From JAICKN01 sp036491415 (lineage in GTDB: Bacteria; Acidobacteriota; Terriglobia; Terriglobales; Acidobacteriaceae): DNA of 22,109 bases. Location of the stretch: positions 1 through 22,109 of the forward strand of contig DASXCC010000213.1 in the NCBI GenBank assembly GCA_036491415.1. Direction: 5' to 3'. A program made the position numbers and the translations under genes. The notes beneath the pieces were generated by a model. That model was not told the DNA's origin, ran no database searches, and was given only the letters and a program-made list of their open reading frames with translations. Shown here piece by piece: positions 6,308 to 14,280 of the stretch (positions are counted from its first letter, which is position 1; the number at the start of each line of letters is the position of its first letter).

Positions 6308-8671
6308 ATGGCAGACGCATCAGCGCTCGTAAACATCACGGTTGACGGTAAAAAGGTCGCTGCTCCCGCAGGCACGCTGCTGATTGAAGCCTGCAAGACG
6401 GTCGGCATCGAAGTCCCGTCTTTTTGTTACTACCCCAACCTCTCACTTCAGGGCGCTTGCCGCATGTGTCTGGTGCGCGTAGAGAAGATGCCCAAGCTGC
6501 AAACTGCATGCACGACGGTGATCACCGAAGGAATGATCGTGGCGACCGACAGTCCGGAGGTCCAGCAGGCGCGCAAAGGCATGGTGGAATTGCTTCTTGG
6601 AAACCATCCACTGGATTGCCCGGTTTGCGATGCTGGCGGCGAGTGCGAACTCCAGGACATGACGTTTTCCTACGGGGCCGCGGAATCGAAATATATTGAC
6701 CTGAAAAATCACCGCGACGAGCAGCAATGGTCGCCAGTGGTTTACTTTGACCGTCCGCGCTGCATTCTGTGCTACCGCTGCGTGCGTGTTTGCAATGAGG
6801 CCATGGATGTGGCCGCGCTGGGCATTCAGAACCGCGGGGTCAGTTCCATCATTGCGCCCAATATGGACGACCATCTCGATTGCGAAGAGTGCGGCATGTG
6901 CATTGACATCTGCCCGGTCGGTGCGCTGACTTCTGGTTCGTACCGCTACAAGACACGTCCGTGGGAGATGAACCACGTCGGCACTACCTGCACGCACTGC
7001 GGCGATGGTTGCAAAACAACCCTGGGCGTGCGCCGTGACGATACCGGCATGCAGATCGTGCGCGGTGACAATCGCGACAAGAGCGGCATTAATGGCGACT
7101 TCCTCTGCATCAAGGGACGCTATGCCTTTGACTTTGCGAACCACGAAGACCGCCTGACGCAGCCGCTGATTAAAAAGAATGGCCGCCTGACGCCTTCCAC
7201 TTGGGAAGAAGCGTTTGAACTGATCGGCAAGAAGTTTTCCGAAGTCCGTGAGAAGAATGGCGGGGAGGCGATCGGCGTCATCGGATCGAATCGCACATCG
7301 AACGAAGAAAATTATCTGTTGCAGAAGTTTGCGCGCGTAGTTCTTGGCACCAACAACATTGACCATCACCGCACGGCCGACTTTCCGGCTTTCGCAGCGG
7401 CGCTCTCGGGAAAGAATGCGACTGCCAGCATGCGCGATCTTTACAGCGCGCCGGCAATTCTTTTGATCGGCAACGATCCAACTGAAGAGCATCCGCTGGT
7501 CGCGTGGCAGATCCGCAACAATGTCCGCTTACATCAGGCGCGGTTGTATGTGATCAATTCCGAAGTGATCAAGCTGCATCGCCAGGCTGCAAGCTTTACT
7601 CAAATCCCGGCTGGTACAGAAGCTTCCGTCGCGGCGTTCTTATCTGGAAAAGATGCTGCCGCCGATGCGCTCCTTACCAACAATTCGAATCGTGATGCCT
7701 GGGTGGAACTACGCAACAAGCTGCGCGCGGAACAGAACCTTGTCGTTGTTTTCGGATCGGAAATTCGAGGCACCGCGATTGCGCCTCTTGTGCAGTTCGG
7801 TTTGGAAATCGGCGCGAAATTCCTGTGCCTTGGCGATTACGCGAACTCTCGCGGAGCGGCGGACATGGGACTTTATCCCGATCTGCTTCCCGGATATCAA
7901 GCGGTCAGCAATGGCAGTAAGTTCCAGCAGGAGTGGGGCAGCCTGCCTTCTGAAGCCGGCCTCACACAGAAACAAATGCTCGATGCCGCGGTCGCGGGCA
8001 GATTGAAGGCGCTGTACGTGGTTGGCAGCAATCCAGTCGGACGGCATGGTCTTGCGCCAACGTCTTTGTCGGCAAGTTTCGTGGTGGTGCAGGACATGTT
8101 CCTCACCGAAACCGCTGTCATTGCGGATGTAGTTCTGCCTGCAGCGAATGCCTACGAGAAATCCGGCACATTCACCAACACCAGCGGCGACCTGCAAATC
8201 CTGAAAAAAGCCGGCGAGGTTACCGGCACCAAGGGCGACTTTGAAATGATCGTGCGCGTCGCGGACGCGATGGGCTTTGATGTCCGCAAACTGGTTCCGT
8301 TCGGCGCAGGCGGAACACGTGCCGACATGGGTCAGTCGCGCGGAGCGCAATCCGGCGAAGCGGACCGCCATTCGGTATGGCTTGAGCGTCACAACCTTGA
8401 GCCGAAGATGAGCCCGTTTGATCCGATGGCCATTCTTGATGAAATTCAGCGGCTGGTTCCGGGATATGATGTTTCGCGAATGAATTTGCTTGCCGGAAAT
8501 GACGAGCACACCAGTTTGGAAGCGGCGGCTGGCATCCAGCAGGATCCGCAGTTGATCGAGCCTGCCAACAATGCCCTGTTTACCTCTGGAACGTTAGGAC
8601 GATATTCCAGCACCTTGAATTCAGTCATCGAACAGCAGCACCGGCAACCGGAAACGGTCGCTGGTGATTAA
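6308..8671 (+). CDS. nuoG: NADH-quinone oxidoreductase subunit G (75 kDa, multiple Fe-S clusters)
   Basis: 787 residues. Cluster ligands read directly: N1b C40, C51, C54, C68; N5 H100, C104, C107, C113; then two ferredoxin-type sets, C152, C155, C158, C162 and C192, C195, C198, C202. A further site C228, C231, C235, C267 corresponds to the E. coli N7 position. After this comes a molybdopterin-oxidoreductase-like domain (about 220-700), which in complex I holds no molybdenum. NuoG carries electrons from N3 towards NuoI. The doubled CxxCxxCxxxC pattern resembles the NuoG of several bacteria, NADH-linked hydrogenases and FdhF-type proteins more than E. coli NuoG, which has one tetranuclear N4 site here. 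Length is within family range. A gap of about 107 bases with a tandem repeat follows. Confidence 0.95.
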   Translation: MADASALVNITVDGKKVAAPAGTLLIEACKTVGIEVPSFCYYPNLSLQGACRMCLVRVEKMPKLQTACTTVITEGMIVATDSPEVQQARKGMVELLLGNHPLDCPVCDAGGECELQDMTFSYGAAESKYIDLKNHRDEQQWSPVVYFDRPRCILCYRCVRVCNEAMDVAALGIQNRGVSSIIAPNMDDHLDCEECGMCIDICPVGALTSGSYRYKTRPWEMNHVGTTCTHCGDGCKTTLGVRRDDTGMQIVRGDNRDKSGINGDFLCIKGRYAFDFANHEDRLTQPLIKKNGRLTPSTWEEAFELIGKKFSEVREKNGGEAIGVIGSNRTSNEENYLLQKFARVVLGTNNIDHHRTADFPAFAAALSGKNATASMRDLYSAPAILLIGNDPTEEHPLVAWQIRNNVRLHQARLYVINSEVIKLHRQAASFTQIPAGTEASVAAFLSGKDAAADALLTNNSNRDAWVELRNKLRAEQNLVVVFGSEIRGTAIAPLVQFGLEIGAKFLCLGDYANSRGAADMGLYPDLLPGYQAVSNGSKFQQEWGSLPSEAGLTQKQMLDAAVAGRLKALYVVGSNPVGRHGLAPTSLSASFVVVQDMFLTETAVIADVVLPAANAYEKSGTFTNTSGDLQILKKAGEVTGTKGDFEMIVRVADAMGFDVRKLVPFGAGGTRADMGQSRGAQSGEADRHSVWLERHNLEPKMSPFDPMAILDEIQRLVPGYDVSRMNLLAGNDEHTSLEAAAGIQQDPQLIEPANNALFTSGTLGRYSSTLNSVIEQQHRQPETVAGD

Positions 8672-8727
8672 CGAAAATCGCAATGCAGTTTTGAGTCTCA
8701 CCAATTCCGGACGACAGTTTGGAATCT

Positions 8728-8767
8728 GCAGTTAACAGCTTTCATTAGCAGTTAACAGCTTTCATTA
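8728..8767 (+). repeat. Perfect 20-bp tandem duplication between nuoG and nuoH
   Basis: GCAGTTAACAGCTTTCATTA occurs twice without a gap (8728-8747 and 8748-8767). It ends directly before the AAAGGGA ribosome-binding site of nuoH. The unit contains CAGTTAA CAGCTTT, echoing the CAGTT/AACTG words in the nuoH-nuoJ gap. A simple slippage duplication would explain it. Confidence 0.85.
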
Positions 8768-8778
8768 AAGGGAAAGTT

Positions 8779-9822
8779 TTGAGCCTGACAACGTTCATCA
8801 TCGTCTCGGTCATAAAGATTGCGCTCGTACTCTTTATTTTGCTCACGGCAGTCGCTTATACGGTTTGGCTGGAACGCAAAGTTGTCGGCCGTATGCAGAA
8901 TCGCTGGGGACCCACGCGTGTGGGTCCGTTTGGCTTGCTGCAACCCGCGGCCGACGGAGTGAAATTCCTGTTTAAAGAAGACCTGACTCCGCCGCACGTG
9001 TACAAACCGCTCTATGTTGCAGCGCCGATCATTGCCGTTGTGTGCGCTTTGTCCTCGATTGCAGTGATTCCTTTTGGGGATGCGGTGGTGATCCCTCATG
9101 TTGGGTCAACATTCTTGCAGATCACCGATGTAAATATCGGGCTGCTTGTCGTTCTCGGCATTACCTCAATCGGCGTGTATGGCATCGCGCTCTCGGGATG
9201 GTCTTCGAACAGCAAATATTCCCTGCTCGGCGGATTGCGTGCCAGCGCGCAGATGGTGAGTTACGAAATTGCGCTGGGGCTGTCGCTGGTCGGCGTGCTC
9301 ATTCTTTCCGGAAGCTTTAGCCTGCGGGAAATCGTGCAGGCTCAAGCGGGCCACTTCTGGGGATTTATTCCCAATTGGAATATTTTTCGCGGCGGCCAGT
9401 TTGTCGCCTTCTTTATTTATTTGATGGCAGCTTATGCGGAAACCAACCGCATCCCGTTCGACTTGCCCGAAGCAGAAACCGAACTGGTCGCGGGGTACCA
9501 CACCGAGTACAGCGCCATGAAGTTTGCCATGTTCTTCATGGCGGAATATTCGAACATGATTACGGTGGCATGCCTTGCCTCGATTTTATTTTTGGGTGGA
9601 TGGAGCGGCCCGGTTTTCGGTCCTCCAATTTTGCAGGCGATTCTTCCCGTAGTCTGGTTCGTTTTGCGCGTGGTGGCTTTCCTGTTTGTTTATATCTGGG
9701 TGCGCGGAACGTTGCCGCGTTTCCGCTATGACCAGCTGATGGCATTTGGATGGAAATTCCTGTTGCCGCTGGCCATTGCAAATTTGGTAATCACGGCTTT
9801 GGTAGTGGCATTAAGGGCGTAG
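8779..9822 (+). CDS. nuoH: NADH-quinone oxidoreductase subunit H (ND1-like)
   Basis: 347 residues starting at TTG, supported by AAAGGGA about six bases upstream and by the absence of a suitable ATG. There are eight or nine transmembrane helices. The hallmark loops are VWLERKVVGRMQNRWGPTRVGP (about 29-50) and AETNRIPFDLPEAETELV (about 219-236), followed by GYHTEYSAMKFAMFF. These acidic loops line the quinone chamber and link quinone reduction to the proton-translocating arm. In most operons nuoI follows immediately; here a 102-base repeat-rich gap and then nuoJ follow. The final codons (GCA TTA AGG GCG TAG) are duplicated just after the stop. Confidence 0.95.
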   Translation: MSLTTFIIVSVIKIALVLFILLTAVAYTVWLERKVVGRMQNRWGPTRVGPFGLLQPAADGVKFLFKEDLTPPHVYKPLYVAAPIIAVVCALSSIAVIPFGDAVVIPHVGSTFLQITDVNIGLLVVLGITSIGVYGIALSGWSSNSKYSLLGGLRASAQMVSYEIALGLSLVGVLILSGSFSLREIVQAQAGHFWGFIPNWNIFRGGQFVAFFIYLMAAYAETNRIPFDLPEAETELVAGYHTEYSAMKFAMFFMAEYSNMITVACLASILFLGGWSGPVFGPPILQAILPVVWFVLRVVAFLFVYIWVRGTLPRFRYDQLMAFGWKFLLPLAIANLVITALVVALRA

Positions 9823-9837
9823 GCATTACGGGCGTAA
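9808..9837 (+). repeat. Tandem duplication of the nuoH terminal codons
   Basis: GCATTAAGGGCGTAG (9808-9822) is followed directly by GCATTACGGGCGTAA (9823-9837), 13 of 15 identical. Both copies read Ala-Leu-Arg-Ala-stop in the nuoH frame, so the gene carries a back-up copy of its own 3' end. Confidence 0.8.
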
Positions 9838-9842
9838 GAGAG

Positions 9843-9919
9843 CAGTTGCCGGTCCTCAGTTGTTTCTGTGAATTAAGGACGAGAAACCAAGAACTGGTTA
9901 CTGGCAACTGAGAACTGAT
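9843..9919. repeat. Heptamer-phased palindromic repeat in the nuoH-nuoJ gap
   Basis: The left half has CAGTTGC and CAGTTGT in 7-base phase (9843 and 9857). The right half has AACTGGT, TACTGGC, AACTGAG and AACTGAT in consecutive heptamers (9892-9919). The halves are complementary: CAGTTGCCGGT (9843-9853) pairs with ACTGGCAACTG (9900-9910) at 10 of 11 positions, and GTCCT (9852-9856) with AGGAC (9876-9880). The repeat occupies the place where nuoI is expected and ends five bases before the nuoJ start. It contains no coding potential. Confidence 0.7.
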
Positions 9920-9924
9920 TCTTC

Positions 9925-10446
9925 ATGCTTCATTTAATTTTATTTTCGGTCTTTGGTCTCATCTGCGTCGCGGGCGCGGTGAATCTGCTGGTGCAGACGC
10001 ACCCCATTAACAGCGCATTGTCGCTGGTCGTCGTCATGGGATCGCTGGCGGTGGAGTATCTGCTGCTGGGCGCGGAGTTCGTCGCCGCGGTCCAGGTGAT
10101 CGTTTATGCGGGCGCCGTCATGGTGCTGTTTGTCTTCGTCATCATGCTGCTGAATGCCGGTACGGAAGAGCATTCCAAAGGAAGCACTGTCGCATGGTTG
10201 CTCGGCGTTCCGGGAATGCTGGTTGGCAGCATTTTGATTGCGTGGGTCTTAATCTATAAATCCGGCACACATCCTCTCGCGCTGAACGCGATGCCCGGAC
10301 ATCCAAAAGAGATTGCCCGGCTTCTGTTTCACGACTTCCTTTTGCCATTCGAAGTCACGTCAATTCTTGTGCTGATCGCGATCATGGGCGCGGTGGTGTT
10401 GGCCGCGCGTCCGGAAGCCGTTGAGCACACAAAGAAGGAGAGCTGA
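9925..10446 (+). CDS. nuoJ: NADH-quinone oxidoreductase subunit J (ND6-like)
   Basis: 173 residues with five predicted transmembrane helices. The conserved core LLLGAEFVAAVQVIVYAGAVMVLFVFVIML (about residues 46-75) includes the EFVAAVQVIVYAGAV helix, which contains the flexible pi-bulge segment of the family. NuoJ lies in the membrane arm between NuoA/H and NuoK, part of the hydrophilic axis that carries protons. No good Shine-Dalgarno precedes the ATG. The stop overlaps the nuoK start (TGATG at 10444-10448). Confidence 0.93.
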   Translation: MLHLILFSVFGLICVAGAVNLLVQTHPINSALSLVVVMGSLAVEYLLLGAEFVAAVQVIVYAGAVMVLFVFVIMLLNAGTEEHSKGSTVAWLLGVPGMLVGSILIAWVLIYKSGTHPLALNAMPGHPKEIARLLFHDFLLPFEVTSILVLIAIMGAVVLAARPEAVEHTKKES

Positions 10447-10748
10447 TGGTTCCGCTGTCGTATTACCTGGTGCTGAGCGGCATTTTGTTTGCCTGCGGCG
10501 TAGCCGGGTTTCTTGTCAAGCGCAACATCATCACCATCTTCATGTCTATTGAGCTGATGCTCAACGGCGTGAATCTTTCCTTCGTGGCGTTCGCGGCGCA
10601 GTGGCAATCGCTGAGCGGCCAGATTTTCGTTTTCTTTGTAATGGTCGTCGCGGCGGCGGAAGCCGCGGTCGGCCTGGCCATCATCATCGCGATATTCCGC
10701 ACGCGTGAAACTTTGAACGTGGACAAGGTGGACCTGCTCAAGTTATGA
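10446..10748 (+). CDS. nuoK: NADH-quinone oxidoreductase subunit K (ND4L-like)
   Basis: 100 residues, the exact family length, with three transmembrane helices. Glu36 (SIELMLNGVNLSF) and Glu72 (VAAAEAAVGLAI) are the two membrane-buried glutamates needed for proton translocation and sit at the same numbers as in E. coli NuoK. An AGGAG site lies about seven bases before the ATG inside nuoJ. The stop overlaps the nuoL start (ATGA at 10745-10748), implying translational coupling. Confidence 0.95.
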   Translation: MVPLSYYLVLSGILFACGVAGFLVKRNIITIFMSIELMLNGVNLSFVAFAAQWQSLSGQIFVFFVMVVAAAEAAVGLAIIIAIFRTRETLNVDKVDLLKL

Positions 10749-12766
10749 CGCCGAACCCCAATCTGCATCTTTGGCTGATTCCCATTCTTCCGCTGATCGG
10801 CGCGACCATCAACGGAATGTTCGGCAAGCGGTATTCCCGGCAAGTGGTGACGGCTGTGGGATGGACTTTCAGCGGCTTGGCCTTTGCCATGGCGCTGTTC
10901 GTCGTGTCGCAGTTCTCTTCCCTGTCGCTGCCTTACACCGAGCACATGGCCACATGGATTCAGTCAGGCACGTTCCACGTGGACTTTGCCTACTATCTCG
11001 ATCAATTGACGTTGATCATGTTGCTGGTCGTCACGGGTGTTGGCTTCCTGATCCACATTTATTCGGCTGGGTACATGTGGGATGATCCGAGCTTCTATCG
11101 CTTCTTCAGCTATTTGAACCTGTTCCTGTTCTTCATGCTTACTCTGGTTCTTGCCAGCAACTACCTGCTGATGTTCATCGGCTGGGAAGGCGTAGGACTT
11201 GCGTCGTATTTGCTGATCGGATTCTGGTTCACGAAAGATTCGGCTGCGTCCGCAGGAAAGAAAGCGTTCATCGTCAACCGCATTGGCGATTTCGGATTCC
11301 TGATCGCGCTGTTCCTGATCATCCAGCACTTCGGATCGCTGGACTTTACCCAGGTAACAAATGCGGTAAAGCCGCTGGGGGTAGAGACTGGCGAGGGATT
11401 GTTAACGGCCATTGCGATTCTGCTGATGGTTGGCGCTTGCGGCAAATCGGCACAGATTCCTCTTTATATCTGGCTGCCGGACGCGATGGAAGGCCCAACG
11501 CCGGTTTCCGCGCTCATTCACGCGGCAACGATGGTCACAGCGGGCGTGTATATGGTTTCGCGGTCGCATGTGATCTTTGAACGCGCGCCGATCGCGTTGA
11601 CCGTGGTCGCTATTATCGGAAGCCTGACGGCCTTTTTCGCCGCGACGATTGGCATTACGCAAACCGACATCAAAAAAGTCCTCGCTTACTCTACAGTTTC
11701 GCAGCTGGGCTACATGTTTATCGCCTGCGGCGTAACGGCGTTCTCCGCCGGCATCTTCCACCTTATGACGCATGCCTTCTTCAAAGGCTTGTTGTTCCTC
11801 GCGGCAGGTTCGGTGATTCACGCTGTTGGCGGCGAACAGGACATGCGCAAGATGGGCGGCCTGCGCACCAAGATTCCCGTAACCTTCTGGACGATGACCG
11901 CGGCAACGTTTGCGATCGCTGGAATTCCAGGACTGGCGGGCTTCTTCAGCAAAGACGAAATTTTGTGGCACGCGTATCAGGCGAACTGGATTTACTGGCT
12001 GATCGGCGTCATCACCGCGTTCCTCACTTCGTTCTATATGTTCCGGCTGTGGTTCATGACATTCTTCGGGGAATATCGCGGGGACGCAGAATCCGGCCAC
12101 GGACATGGACACGACGCACATGACGATTCCCATGGACACGGGCAACGCGGCATTCACGAGAGTCCGAAGGTCATGCTGATTCCGCTGGTTATTCTTGCTT
12201 TCCTTTCAATCTTCGGCGGATACGTCGGGGTTCCCGGATCGCTGGGCGGCAACAACAAATTCGAGCAGTTTTTAGCTCCGGTGTTTCATAGCACGATTCC
12301 CAATGTGACAGATGGAAAGAATGCGCCTCCAGAACAAGCGACCGAAGGAGCTGAGCCGAAGACGGGACACTCAACAGAATTGTTGTTCACTGGAATTTCT
12401 GTAGGCGCGGCTTTTCTGGGATTATTCCTCGCGTGGCTGCTCTATTACAGCAAGCCACAACTTCCGCAGGAGATTGCAGCTTCGCTGGGCGGACTGTATC
12501 GCACGGTTTCGAACAAATATTACGTGGATGAAATTTATGGCGGAGTTTTCGTCAAACCCCTGATCGTTCTTTCACGCCGGGTGTTCTGGCAAGGAATTGA
12601 TCAGCACGTAATTGATGCCACGCTCGACGATAGCGCGGCCGGAGCGAATGAAGTTTCCGGCGTCGTGAGGCAGATGCAGTCCGGCAACATCCGTTCCTAT
12701 GCCGGATGGATCGCCTTTGGAGCGGCTGCAGTGATTGTTTATATGATCTGGGTGGGTACGCGATGA
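10745..12766 (+). CDS. nuoL: NADH-quinone oxidoreductase subunit L (ND5-like antiporter subunit)
   Basis: 673 residues. The family core has about fourteen transmembrane helices, including FIGWEGVGLASYLLIGFWF with the proton-channel Glu148, and the QIPLYIWLPDAMEGPTPVSALIHAATMVTAGVYM signature. The C-terminal part (about 555-673) corresponds to the long lateral helix HL and the anchoring last helix. A loop at about residues 450-470 is rich in histidine (SGHGHGHDAHDDSHGHG). NuoL is the distal proton-pumping subunit. It overlaps nuoK by four bases at the start and nuoM by four bases at the end. The proline- and glutamate-rich stretch at about 520-540 looks like a hydrophilic linker. Confidence 0.95.
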   Translation: MTPNPNLHLWLIPILPLIGATINGMFGKRYSRQVVTAVGWTFSGLAFAMALFVVSQFSSLSLPYTEHMATWIQSGTFHVDFAYYLDQLTLIMLLVVTGVGFLIHIYSAGYMWDDPSFYRFFSYLNLFLFFMLTLVLASNYLLMFIGWEGVGLASYLLIGFWFTKDSAASAGKKAFIVNRIGDFGFLIALFLIIQHFGSLDFTQVTNAVKPLGVETGEGLLTAIAILLMVGACGKSAQIPLYIWLPDAMEGPTPVSALIHAATMVTAGVYMVSRSHVIFERAPIALTVVAIIGSLTAFFAATIGITQTDIKKVLAYSTVSQLGYMFIACGVTAFSAGIFHLMTHAFFKGLLFLAAGSVIHAVGGEQDMRKMGGLRTKIPVTFWTMTAATFAIAGIPGLAGFFSKDEILWHAYQANWIYWLIGVITAFLTSFYMFRLWFMTFFGEYRGDAESGHGHGHDAHDDSHGHGQRGIHESPKVMLIPLVILAFLSIFGGYVGVPGSLGGNNKFEQFLAPVFHSTIPNVTDGKNAPPEQATEGAEPKTGHSTELLFTGISVGAAFLGLFLAWLLYYSKPQLPQEIAASLGGLYRTVSNKYYVDEIYGGVFVKPLIVLSRRVFWQGIDQHVIDATLDDSAAGANEVSGVVRQMQSGNIRSYAGWIAFGAAAVIVYMIWVGTR

Positions 12767-14280
12767 ACAGTACGACCTTGGATACCGCGATTCTTACTCT
12801 GGTGACGTTCATTCCGCTCGCCGGCGGAATTCTGCTCATGTTCTTTCCGCGGCGCAACCGCGACATCCGCGTTTTTGCGCTGGTAGTTTCCCTGCTGGAT
12901 TTCATCGTCTCGCTCCACCTGCCTGCGCACTTTGAGCGCGCGCACGCTGGTTTCCAGTTTGAGATCAATTCCTCCTGGATCACGCGTCCCAATATTCACT
13001 ACCACATGGGCATTGATGGGATTTCTCTGTGGCTCATAGTATTGACGACGTTCCTTACACCACTTTGTGTGCTGATCTCATGGAACTCGATCAATGACCG
13101 GGTCAAAGAATTTTTCATCCTGCTGCTGATCATGGAAACAGCGCTGATCGGCGTGTTTGTCGCGCTCGATCTTTTCCTGTTCTATTTCTTCTGGGAAGCC
13201 ACTCTGATTCCGATGGCGCTCCTGATCGGTATGTACGGCCACGGTCGCAAGATTTACGCGGCGGTAAAGTTCTTTATGTACACAATGATCGCATCCGTTT
13301 TCATGCTGGCGGCGATCCTGTGGCTCTATGCGCAGACGGGAACATTTGATTTCCCCGTGATTCAGGCGGCAATCCAGAATGGTCAAGTCGCTAATTTTTC
13401 TGGCGCGGCAATCTGGTTGTTCCTCGGCTTCTTCATTGCGTTTGCGGTAAAAGTTCCGCTCTTCCCGTTCCACACGTGGCTGCCCGATGCTCACGTGGAA
13501 GCTCCGACCGCAGGATCTGTTCTACTCGCCGGGGTCCTGCTCAAGATGGGCACCTACGGAATGCTGCGCTTCAATCTCGGACTGTTCCCGCAGCAGTCGC
13601 GGCAGAACGCTTCGTGGATTATGGCGCTGGCGCTGATCGGCATTATCTATGGCGCGCTGGTAGCGATGGTGCAGCCGAACATGAAGAAGGTGATTGCTTA
13701 TTCTTCAGTCAGCCACCTGGGATTTGTAGTGCTCGGTATTTTTAGTTTCACGCAACTTGGCCTTGATGGCGCAATGTTCATCATGCTCGCGCACGGAATT
13801 TCTACCGGCGGATTGTTCATGCTCGCGGGAATCCTGTATGAACGCCGCCATACCTATGAGATTTCAGAATTTGGCGGCCTAGCCACGCCCATGCCGGTGT
13901 ACTCGGCATTTTTCCTGTTCATCGTGCTGGCTTCGGTCGGGCTCCCGCTGTTGAATGGATTCATCGGCGAGTTCCTGGTATTGAGCGGGGCTTTCCAGGC
14001 AAAGATGTGGTACGGGATTGCCGCAGCGACTGGCGTGATCTGGAGCGCGTGCTATCTGCTATGGATGTATCAGCGTGTGTTTTTTGGAAAGGTTACGCAC
14101 TCTGAGAACAACACTCTTGCCGACCTGAACCTGCGGGAACGCTCTGCATTGATTCCGACCGCCGTCATGGCGCTGGCAATGGGCGTTGCTCCGGTACTGT
14201 GGCTGAATGCAATCGACCCGGCGGTACACGCCTCGCTGGCGTCCTTCACGCAATTGGCAGCGAAGGTGGTGGGCCGATGA
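12763..14280 (+). CDS. nuoM: NADH-quinone oxidoreductase subunit M (ND4-like antiporter subunit)
   Basis: 505 residues from the ATG at 12763, which overlaps the nuoL stop (ATGA); the frame extends upstream but that part is inside nuoL. About fourteen transmembrane helices are expected. Landmarks are YFFWEATLIPMALLIG with Glu145 (proton channel), the LFPFHTWLPDAHVEAPTAGSVLLAGVLLKMGTYG signature, and MKKVIAYSSVSHLGFVVLG. NuoM is one of three Mrp-antiporter-like proton pumps. Its stop overlaps the nuoN start. Length matches family norms. Confidence 0.95.
   Translation: MNSTTLDTAILTLVTFIPLAGGILLMFFPRRNRDIRVFALVVSLLDFIVSLHLPAHFERAHAGFQFEINSSWITRPNIHYHMGIDGISLWLIVLTTFLTPLCVLISWNSINDRVKEFFILLLIMETALIGVFVALDLFLFYFFWEATLIPMALLIGMYGHGRKIYAAVKFFMYTMIASVFMLAAILWLYAQTGTFDFPVIQAAIQNGQVANFSGAAIWLFLGFFIAFAVKVPLFPFHTWLPDAHVEAPTAGSVLLAGVLLKMGTYGMLRFNLGLFPQQSRQNASWIMALALIGIIYGALVAMVQPNMKKVIAYSSVSHLGFVVLGIFSFTQLGLDGAMFIMLAHGISTGGLFMLAGILYERRHTYEISEFGGLATPMPVYSAFFLFIVLASVGLPLLNGFIGEFLVLSGAFQAKMWYGIAAATGVIWSACYLLWMYQRVFFGKVTHSENNTLADLNLRERSALIPTAVMALAMGVAPVLWLNAIDPAVHASLASFTQLAAKVVGR

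Noticed and set aside
9823..9924. Remnant of nuoI in the H/J gap
   Set aside because: No CxxCxxCxxxCP ferredoxin motif is visible in any frame, and the sequence is accounted for by repeats; a degraded gene cannot be supported.
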